In this document: positions 10,309 through 20,400 of the stretch, piece by piece
Layout: every line of letters starts with the position of its first letter
Position numbering within the stretch: the first letter of the stretch is position 1
Source: Dimorphilus gyrociliatus
Lineage: Eukaryota; Annelida; Polychaeta; Dinophilidae
Assembly (NCBI GenBank): GCA_904063045.1
Contig: CAJFCJ010000005.1
Location: 141,602-179,862 of the forward strand
DNA length: 38,261 nt
Reading direction: 5' to 3'
Program-made: the position numbers and the translations under genes
The notes under the pieces: model-generated
Told to the model about the DNA's origin: nothing
The model's input: the letters and a program-made list of their open reading frames with translations, nothing else
Database searches by the model: none

Positions 10309-11005
10309 TCATTTTTATTTTAGCATAATTTTGGCCTTGTGGCAAGGGCATTGTCCTGTTGGAAAATGAAACCCTTCCTATATAGTTTTTTTAGGAATGG
10401 CATGACCTCTTTTTTCAAAAGAGCCAGGTACCATGCCTTTGTGCCTTTTTATTTCAATTCTAGAAATTTGCACAAACCCATCTGGTCCAATACACCCCCA
10501 GATTGTGACTCCTCCACTACCCATTGAATGTTGACATCTTAAGTTTTCTCTTTCTGGATTAGACTGCCAGGTTTGGAAGTTATCTGGCCCATCCAAACTG
10601 AATCTACATTCATCAAAGATGATTACATTGTCCAAATTTACCTTATTTTCAAACCACCCTCTACAAATTTCCACTCACTGAAGTTGATTCTTCTTCTTGA
10701 GAGGGGAATGTTTAGGAATTTTTTTAAATTTCCCTCCCATTTCTTTAAGGGCATTTTGAATTGTCATTTTTGAAACAGTAAGGTTGCACTTAGATGCCAG
10801 CTTTGTGCTTGTAACCCTCTGTTTCTCTTTCTTCAGTGTGTTTATTTCTCTCTTCATGAGGGTCCTATCTCTAATTGACAGAGATTTTGGTCTCCCAACA
10901 CCTCCACTCTTTGTATAATTTGGTTTAATAATGCATTGTATGGAAGATTTCAGAATATTAAAAATCTCCGAAATCTGCCCATAGGATAAACCTTCTTGGT
11001 GCTTC
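10309..11005 (-). pseudogene. Tc1-family transposase remnant
   Basis: Minus strand: an HTH start (GQISEIFNILKSSIQC, VGRPKSLSIRDRTLMKREI), an N-terminal DNA-binding segment (10857-10675), then the DDE part (10674-10378) with the motif DECRFSLDGPDNFQTW around the first catalytic D, GSGGVTIWGCI, and in another frame the FQQDNA motif around the second D near 10345. Frame changes near 10675 and 10378 break it, and the last catalytic residue and C-terminus are cut where BEL/Pao sequence begins near 10309. It is inserted in, or joined to, the MULE-like fragment on its right. Confidence 0.85.
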
Positions 11006-12018
11006 TTTTAATTAAAGTCTTCTGCAATGGGACAGCAGATGTAATCATTCCCAATTTGTATTCATCCCAAACAGCAAATACTTGGTTCTGCATGTGGATG
11101 ACACTTTTCTTCTGATACTTCTTTAGCCTTTTTTCTGACAGAAGTTTCTCTACAACTGGAATGAAACTTGATTCCTGTTTTAAAATATCTATGAGCATAT
11201 AAAATGAGCCTTTTGCAGGAGTATTTTCATTTATTCTTCTGTGCCATCCTTCAACATTATTGTTGGTCCTGATGGCAAGATCAAATACAGACCAACAATC
11301 TGGTGTCCAAATTGAATGCTTAATCCAAGTACTTTCAATGTATTGGAAAAAATCCAAAAATTCATTTCTCTCAAAGGCCTCATCTTTTAGCATGTAAAAA
11401 CTGTTTAGAATGGCCTCATCTGGAAGAAAAGGTAATGCCAAAACTTGTTTCAGCAGTCCTACCTTCTTCTTTTCCCTATTATATTGTTGTGTGTATCCCA
11501 AATTCTACAATAATTTAATAATAAGGCAAACCACTGAATTCAAATAGAAGCTTATGTACTTTGTTGTATTGCAATTGTAGGAATTTCTGGTTTGTCACAA
11601 CTGTAATTGTCCTTTCCAATCATTTACCAATCTGCCAAAGTACTGGTCCAAGTAGAACCTTTCTTGGAAGCAAATAGTAAAACTCTTTGATTTCTTACAA
11701 CAATATCACTTTGAAGAAAATCATCTTGTATAAATGTTGTATTAATTTCAAAATCAATTTTCTTTGGTTCTTTAGGCCTTGATTTTGGCCTATTGATTAA
11801 TATCAATAGGCTAATCTCCTCAGATTTTCCAGTTTTGGTAGGTTATTTTCATTTATATTTAAATTAGTTAATAGATCTTCAGCAATTGCCCTTCCAGATG
11901 TCTTGATGTTACAGATTGCTCTCAATTCTTTTTTAGCACAAATATTCACAATAAGGCTTTTCCTTTTGTTACTCTTTATGAAAATATTTTCTTTTTTTGT
12001 TGAATAATAACTGGACAT
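11006..12018 (-). pseudogene. MULE-like (FLYWCH/Mutator-type) transposase remnant
   Basis: Minus-strand pieces in order: 12018-11803 (basic start, FLYWCH-like CAKKELRAIC, then GRAIAEDLLTNLNI), 11806-11624 (RPKEPKKIDFEINTTF, then FLQSDIVVRNQRVLLFAS, which normally leads to the first catalytic Asp) and 11501-11006 (FERNEFLDFFQYIESTWI, DCWSVFDLAIRTNNNVEGWHRRIN). The middle with the DDE core is missing between about 11624 and 11580. The WSVFD...NNNVEGWHRR motif is characteristic of MULE transposases of animal genomes. The first 167 bases of this element (11852-12018) are shared with the left window edge, so the segmental duplication begins inside it or extends beyond the window. Confidence 0.75.
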
Positions 12019-12582
12019 TGAATATTATTATTTCTAACAGAACATCTCAGCAATAATATCTTATTGATCTGTAAAGTACACGGAGACATTTTCGAAAAAT
12101 GCTAAGGTGAAATAATATGCCTTTGAGGAAAAAAGCTTTGTGAATGTGTAAATAATGGGATTGGCTGCCAATGTACCTGTCAGCAAATATTTCCCACCCT
12201 GAAAACATTTTAGGAAAAGATTAGTTTGAATATTTCGATGAATTTATTGTTAGAAGGGCTCCAATTTAGGGTTAGGGAATACAAAAAACACAGATATTAC
12301 ACTCAACTTCTGATATATTAAGGTAAGCTTCAACCCTCCATGGGTTCGTTTGCACCGCCACCCGTAAATAATATCTAGATATGCTGCATAACACATTAAA
12401 AGACATACGTTGATAAAATTCTATAGAATCACACTTACACTACAAATATTTGACTAAAATGGGCCAAAAATGAAAGTTGGAAAACACAGAATTAAATATT
12501 CTTAGTTACTTTATTGACAATTCTTCGTTTATTCGTTCGCCTTTGAAGAGAGACAGTTTAAAAGTCTAATTCTTTAAAAAGA
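12018..12582. promoter_or_regulatory. Upstream region of TRPM-like gene, copy 2
   Basis: By eye the same as 167-731. It holds no gene and leads to the second TRPM start codon at 12583. Confidence 0.4.
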
Positions 12583-15500
12583 ATGGCAACTCATCCTCCA
12601 GAATCATCTTTGCCGGTAAATAAAATATTTACAGTATTTAAAAAGTTTAATACACTATTTTTCCTATAATCTATTAAAATTTAAAGAAAAATGAATGCAA
12701 AATCTTTAAGAATTAAATATTTCATTTCTTTGACCAGATTGTATTATTAAACAAAATACCTTGAGTTGACTGCTCTTTTCAGAAGGAGATGATTATTTTT
12801 CATGGAGAAATTTGTATTGAAACATATAAAGAGATTGAATCAAGAAATAAGACCGCAGATTCTTCATTGACAGAAAAGACTGCACATTCTTCATCGACAG
12901 AAAAGACTGCAGATTCTTCATCGACAGAAAAGACTCCAGATTCTTCTTCATCAAGAGATAAAACCGCAGATTCTTCTTCTTCAAAAAAAGAGATTGCAGC
13001 ATCACTTTCAACAATAATTTTATCAAAACTAAAAGAAAACTTTTCTATTGATAGATTTGATCTAACAATTGTCTGTCATCCTTCAAATGACACATTTGAT
13101 GAGCAAAAAGAAGAGATTGAAAACAAATTTATAGAGAATTTTATAGATATTCTTAAAGAAAAGAAAGTATTAATAACATCGGATAGTCTTGAATATCCTG
13201 CATTGAAATTACTATTAAAAAGTATTAAAAAATATGAGGAAAATGGAGGTTGTCCTGTTCCAATAGTTATATATAATCCAAAAGAAAACGATGAGGGAAA
13301 TGTTAATTATTTATCGATTGTTGATGATTTGAAGAGAGAGATGGAAAATGATGTAATTCATTTGATTTTTGATGAAAATGATGATAATTTATTAAAAATA
13401 CAAAACTGTTTAGAAAAGAGACAAGATGTAATATGGTTGAACAATAAAAATAAACATCGTTTAGCTAACAAGGTGACAAAAAATACTGAATGGTTAAGAA
13501 TAGCCGATGAAAAGAGAGACGACTTTCTCAAGATAATTATATTCAATATAATTAATAAAAAGAAAATATTTGGAAGAAAATCATATTTATCTGATATTGG
13601 AGTAAATTGTATGGTTAAAAACTTTCCTAATTTCAACATGAAACCAAACTTTATAATACAACTACCATATTCAACTCTATCTGATGATAATATTCAACAA
13701 ATTAAGCATCATCTAACAGAAAATGCATCATTATTTTTAACTGATGGAAAACCAAATAGATTATTGGCAAAAGCTACAAATGACAACAAATCTATATGGT
13801 GTGGATTTGTAAAGGGTGAACATAATACAATCAAAAATAAAGATAGTGTAAGTCAAGAGACATTAAAGGGTGCCGGTTTGGACCTAAATCATCAATATTT
13901 CTATTTTCTTGGAGAAGATGAGGATGAAATGGAAACTAAAGAAGCATTCATTAAACATGTTCAGACACAACATGAAAAGGTTATTGATGTCTTAATTAAT
14001 TTTGAAGGCAATAGTAATGATGAGGTTATTCAAAGGTTAAAGTCTAAAAAATATATTATTTCTCCAACTGAAATAAAAGATGAGAAGATGAATGAAGAGT
14101 GCAAGAAATATTTGAAAACATTCAAAAAAGAGGAAAATGGTTTAAAAGACTGTCTTCAAGAGATTTATGAAGAAAATTATCCATCCTTATTTATTGATGA
14201 ACAAGACAACGAAACTGTAAAAAATACTTTGAAAGAAAGGAAAGATATACTGAAAGGCAAACATTTATTTATAACATTTAACAATAATGACGAGCACGAT
14301 AACTTTGATAATCAGTTTATGAGAATCTTTGAAAAGAAATTTAATGTAGTTGTAAAAGTATTCAAACCATTGATATTAATTGATGGATGTTCAAAATTAT
14401 TAGGACCCTGTAAAAAGGCGACACAAGAAAAGAAAATTAAATTATATAGTACAGAACCGTCATGTCTTGAACATAGCTCAAAGGAGGAGTGCCCTAATCA
14501 TAAAGAGAAATATGACCACTATAAATCACTTAAAAAATCATTTCTCCCTAAAGCGATATTGCAGAAACAAATTATACAAGCGGAAGATAAAATTCCTGAT
14601 TTCTATTTAATTTCAATATTAATAGTAATTGGCGGTGAAATATACAAAACTCTACAAGAAATATGCAACATACTAACAGTGAAAAATGATAGAATTGATA
14701 AAAAACCTAATGTATTTATCATTAGAAAATGTGGAAAAACATCATTATTTCTTTATAGATTTATTTCTATAATTAAATCTGAAAAGGCAGAAAGTGAAAT
14801 TTCCGATTTATGGAAAAAGAAGATAAAAAATCTTACAATGACAAAAAAAGTAGATGAATGTTTTGAATTGTGTAAAACAATTTCTAAATACAAAGATCAA
14901 ATTCATATAGTTAATTTATATAAAGAAGATTTAAAAACTGCTATTGAAGATGCCTATTTCAACAAATTAAATGATGATGATCAATTTGAATTGGCAATCC
15001 GCTGGGGAATTACTCATAGACAGTTTAAGGAAGATTTTGATCCTTACATTGAAAAAGAAAAATTTCAAAATTACCAAGAATTCTTTACAGATTCCTTAAA
15101 AAGTGACAATAAACGTGTCGTTGAAATAGTTCATAGTATTTTTCCAGATGTAACAAAGACTTTCTACCCTGATGAACTTTTTACACTTTCACTTAACAAC
15201 GTTAAAGGTTTTAAATTCATTCAGAATTTAGAGAAAAAGCCAATTGTTGTCTTAGAAAAGTTAAATGGTGAAGGGAAATCGATTAAAGACTACAATTTGC
15301 GTCTTGAAGAGTTTAATAAGAAACAATCTGTGAAGGGGCTGAAAAACTCTTAAGCATTTTGAATAATGAAGCCTTTAATAAAAATAAAGAAGCTCAAGAT
15401 CATAAAAAAAAGCTTAATAATTTCAAAGAAGAGTTTAAGAATGCCGTACTGAATTTATTTAATGAACATTTTGATAAGAATTCTTCAGTTTATAGCTCAC

Positions 15501-17056
15501 TGGAAAATAAATTGTTAGATGGTGATGACATAACATTCATATTTGCTTGGTCGATTATTGCCAACAAGACAAAAGTCTCGGAATACTTTTGGCTGAAGAG
15601 TAACAATCCTTTAAAATTGGCTATATTTGCTTTTGGAATTTTAAAACGGGCTAGGAAAGAGGCAATCAAGGAATATGATACTTTTTTAGCTACATCCTTG
15701 TTAGAGAGGAAACAAGTTTGGAAAGACAAAGCCCTTAGATATTTAAATGATGCTTGTGAAAATGATAAAAACATTATTGACAAAAAAGTAAAGGAAGAAG
15801 CGAAGCAGAGACCAAATTCCATAGACTCTGCTAGAGCTGTAAGATTTAAAGAATATATTGCCAGTGCATTTGGCCAATGGTATTTGAATGAATTATGGCA
15901 AGGAAACTTGGGCAATGGAACCAATTTTTCACCAAGAGTAAAATTTTGGATAGCTCTCGTAAGTATGATATTTAATTAACTGTTCTAATTTTCTAATTTT
16001 ACCATTCAATCAACAGATACTCCATCTTCTATGTTTATTCACATTCTCCTTCTATTATTTAATTGATCTTCAACCAAAAACTGATAAATCTTTACATGGT
16101 AGCGAAGTGGCTTTTTACTTTTTCCTTAGTCTTATTGTACTGATGGAAATAAGTCAGGTAACAAATTCATTCCCATAATTCACTGTAATGACAATTTCTG
16201 TCTTCCCCTCCCTCCCCTCTACCTCCCCCATATAAAATAGATAAAAGAGCTGAGTCTTCTACAATATTGGAAACATTTGACAGATGATATTTGGAATATT
16301 CTTGAATTGCTTATATTCATTTTCTGTTTACTATCAGTAATACTTATTTTTGTAATACCAAACAAGAACTTTGCAGTTGTAAGAAGCTTTTACGCCATTT
16401 CAATTTCGTTGTTTTATTTGAGAACTGCACTATTCTTATACAATTGGCAAGCATTTGGAATAAGGCTAATTATGATTTTTGAAATGATTAAAGATACAGG
16501 AGTAATGATTCCAATATTCTTAATATTTATATTGGCCTATGGAGTTGCCCTACAAGGACTTTTATATCCCAATTTTCCACTTGGACTTACCCTTTTCAAA
16601 AATATTGTATACGTGCCATATTGGCAAATATACGGAGAATTATTTCTTGAAGAAATTACGGGAAATGATGAAGAATCGTGTAATTCAACATCTATAAATG
16701 GTAGCAGCGATCGTTGTCCACAAAATTCAGCAGTAGCAGTAATACTGATGGCAATTTATCTATTTGGAGCTATTATTGTGTTGGTTAATTTGCTTATTGC
16801 TATGTTTGCAAGTACATATAATAGAATTGAAGCGAGATCTGAAATTATTTATCGTTATAAAAGATACGACTTCAATTATAGTTTTCACTTTTTTTTCCGC
16901 TTAGGAGTAAGTAGTTAACCGACCAATTAGAATTCTTTGTTCACTTTTTATGTTCAACATTCATTTCAGATTTTCAGGACTGCTATTGAAAAATTATGGT
17001 CCTGTTTTAAAAGGTGTTATAAAAGGTCTACTGCAAAAGTGGGGACTACAGTGTAG
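12583..17056 (+). pseudogene. TRPM-family cation channel, copy 2, with one-base frameshift
   Basis: This has the same structure as 732-5206: predicted exons 12583-12615, 12783-15958, 16017-16157, 16241-16906 and 16970-17056. It lacks one G after 15328 (copy 1 has TCGTGTG, here TCTGTG). The shift changes the protein after ...FNKKQS and stops it at 15353, about 867 residues in, upstream of every membrane segment; as written it could give only the cytosolic SLOG/MHR part. The original frame reopens at once and stays open for the remaining exons, including the pore (YWQIYGELFLEEI), so the damage is this single base. I saw no substitution against copy 1 over the gene. Either it is a very young pseudogene or the missing base is a sequencing error. 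Confidence 0.85.
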
Positions 17057-17486
17057 AGAACCGTTAACATTTTTGTCATCATTAGTAATTCTTTGAGAAT
17101 GAATGCGTGAACGATTTAGCCTGTTGAAGAGAGTAATATCGCAATAGTGTAAAATGTTGATTTATCTAAATAGCTGATTATCACCTGTCAGAACATGTTC
17201 CTTTTAACAAAATATAATATATTTCTACTAGAAGAAACTGGTAATTATTGAATTTAGAAATCGTTCTCTTTTGGCTGAAACCTTAGACTTAATAGTTTCT
17301 GTCCCTATCACCTATGACAACTGTGTTCAATAAGTGACCATTTAATCAATATCCTCAAAGGTGAAGGTTATAAAAAAAAGCATATTCAGTTCAAACGTGA
17401 CTACACAATCAGGAAATTTTCTCTATATAGTGTGGCGTAATTTGCAGTTTTTCCCATTTTTACAGTTATATAATTTTGAGATCAAC
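17057..17486. other. TRPM-TIR intergenic spacer, copy 2
   Basis: 430 bases, by eye the same as 5207-5636, between the channel stop and the TIR-gene ATG. No separate gene is visible. Confidence 0.4.
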
Positions 17487-20400
17487 ATGACAGAAGAAAC
17501 TAAAATAGTTCAGAAATATTGTCCTTTAAGTAAATTAACTGCTGATAATCTGAACAATTTATCAGAAGATTTCTCAAATATACCGCAAGAAAATATACAG
17601 TACAATGTAACAGAATTTTTAAATCTATTGCAGTTGAAGATTTGTAGTAAAAATGGATACAGCGAAAATTCACCTGGAGCTAGAGGATTACAAATAATTT
17701 TTGATCGCTTTAAATTTATTTATGATAAGTAAGTAGAAAGAATAAGAGAGAACAACAGCTCTCTTTCCCCTTCCTCCCGCTCTTCCCTCATCTCTCTACC
17801 ATTATTCAATTACATTATGTAATAAAAAGAATTGTTTTCAATTATCTTACAGTAAAATGTCCGATAATGTTAGTAAATGGAAGCCAATTTGTAAGAAATT
17901 AATGATAATAATCCTAGCCGTTTACGAAGAGAATTGCGTATCATGCGGTAATATTCCTTTTCTAATGAACTTTTTCGAATTACAAAACTTTGGCGATTAT
18001 CTACAAGTAATCAATAAATATAGTTTTTAATTAATAATTTAAATTAATAACAATTAAACGTCTCTTCTTATCAGAAAGAAATTAAAGAAAATGAGATAAA
18101 AAAGCTTTTAAAAGTTCTTTGTCAGGAGGACATTAAACTTTGGAAAGCGATCGAAATGTTCAATTATGGTGTGATACGTACGATTCTATAGCTAGAAGAT
18201 TCTTTTATGAAATATCGTTAGTATTATTACGTAATAACGATTGTATTGCGTATAAATTCTACTCTTGTACATACAAAATGTAGGAAATCGAAGGATGCTA
18301 TTACAAAATGTAGGCCTGAAATATTGAAAGGATTCTTTATATGGATTGGTAGGATGGCTGAAGATAAAACTACGCAACATTTATCGGCAAATATGATAGT
18401 ATTATTTAGAGATATATCGGAGAATTCCCTACAGAACAAAGGTGTACATCTTCTCTTCGAAGTAAGATTTTTAAAATTGAACATTCAATAGAAATTTCAT
18501 ACGCCTATCCAATTACTTAAGAATTCGGACGGAAACTGTCTAAACAGCTTTGTAACGGAAGTGACAAAACTATTAACTCTTACAAAGTATCCTCCATCGA
18601 ATAAAGTTCACCAAGCTATTCTATTCTTAATAGACCAATGCTACTTTCAATCTATAAAGTGAGTTAAAGCAATAAAGAATCGAAACGAATTTTTCAACGT
18701 AATCCTTTGTTTCATACAGAAATTCAACAAATTCAAGATTCTTTGCTAAACTCTATGAGTTATATTCGAAATTTGAATATTCATCAAATCGGAAAATTGA
18801 TGAATTATTTGCGAATATAAGTGAATATTTTAATGATAAATTATCCTTCATAAGTATCATTAGATAGAGTAAAGATTTCTTCCTCTTTATCATAATTATC
18901 TTCAATGCAGTTGTCNNNNNNNNNNNNNNNNNNNNNNNNNNNNNNNNNNNNNNNNNNNNNNNNNNNNNNNNNNNNNNNNNNNNNNNNNNNNNNNNNNNNN
19001 NNNNNNNNNNNNNNNNNNNNNNNNNNNNNNNNNNNNNNNNNNNNNNNNNNNNNNNNNNNNNNNNNNNNNNNNNNNNNNNNNNNNNNNNNNNNNNNNNNNN
19101 NNNNNNNNNNNNNNNNNNNNNNNNNNNNNNNNNNNNNNNNNNAATTGAAAATCCTTTCAAGGATATCTGCAAAGAATTCTTTGAAGATTGCGTAGAACGT
19201 TCGCAAATGGTTAATATTCAAGGGACGCTGATCTATTCTTAATGTCATTTAATTTAATGTACATGTACCAATGGGTAATAGCAGGGAAGCCAAAGAAGCA
19301 TTTGAGCAATTGTACAGATATGTCAATTAATTAAGTTGGTTTAATATCAACAAACAACAATAATGAATTATTAGTAATTAATTAATTAATTAATTAATTT
19401 TAATTAGAAATAATATCGAAATCCCAAAAATAAAGACCTATTTAAACGGCATTGTGGAAAAGGCTTTTGATTTTAATAGCGTCGCTTATCAAGAGGCTTG
19501 TTCTCAATTTTTATACGAATTAGATGGAAGGTAAAACTAAGATAATATGTTTTTGTCATCTAATATACATTATCTATTATAGGATGACTTTAGAACCTTT
19601 CATAATATACTGAAAAAACTTCGAAGGAACGTTGAACGAAACGCGAATCTTTTCTATAGTCAAGATTCAATTGTTGGATGACTCAACTTCTCATTGAAAA
19701 GATGGATGCTTGTAATAGGTAACTTTTAAGTTATTTTAATTAACCATACCTTTCTATTACCATTTCTCTTCGTAGTAAAAATGAAAGGTTTAAGGAATTG
19801 ACGGATAGTTACGGTAATTTATTCAACGCTTGTTACGGTCTTCCGTGGCTATTTGAATGGGATGCTGAAGTATTTTCAAAACACCAGTTACAAGCGATTA
19901 TCAAAGGAGAACGTTACCTGGACAAATTCTAGAAAGTTCTATGAAAAACATTTATCTAAAGTAAATTTTATGGCAATTTCAATACTCTTGTAAAAACTAA
20001 ATAGATTTTCATTTCTCTCATTTAGAATAGAAATTTACACGAATTCATTAAACCGATTGTTGGTTCATTAAATAAGATTAAAAAGCAGGAAACTGATGAA
20101 ACTTTACAGGTAATATACAATCAATTCTTACATTTTGATTTATTCCTATTATGTTTAGAAATTGGCGGCAGAAATTTTAGCCAAATTACCAGAAAATATG
20201 GTACTTTTAAGTGATGATGGAGGCAACGATACAATTACAGAATTTCTAAATACTAAGAATATTGATTTATTAGGTAAATATATTCTATATTTGAAGTGAA
20301 AGATAAAGTAAAAAATTGATGATTTTCCGTCTTAAGAAACGATTGCGAAAATTTATCCAAGTTGCAGTGATATTATTCATGAGAATCTAGAGTTTTTCAT

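Noticed and set aside
15359-15979. Separate 206-residue gene
   Set aside because: It is the continuation of TRPM copy 2 exon 2 after the one-base frameshift; it begins with TTG and has no start context of its own.
18462-18491. A 30-nt intron in the TIR gene
   Set aside because: An acceptor at 18521 gives a 60-nt intron with the same frame, in line with the other introns.
18753-19248. Open frames spanning the N gap
   Set aside because: They are artefacts of translating N as open sequence; the true exons are seen in the inverted copy.
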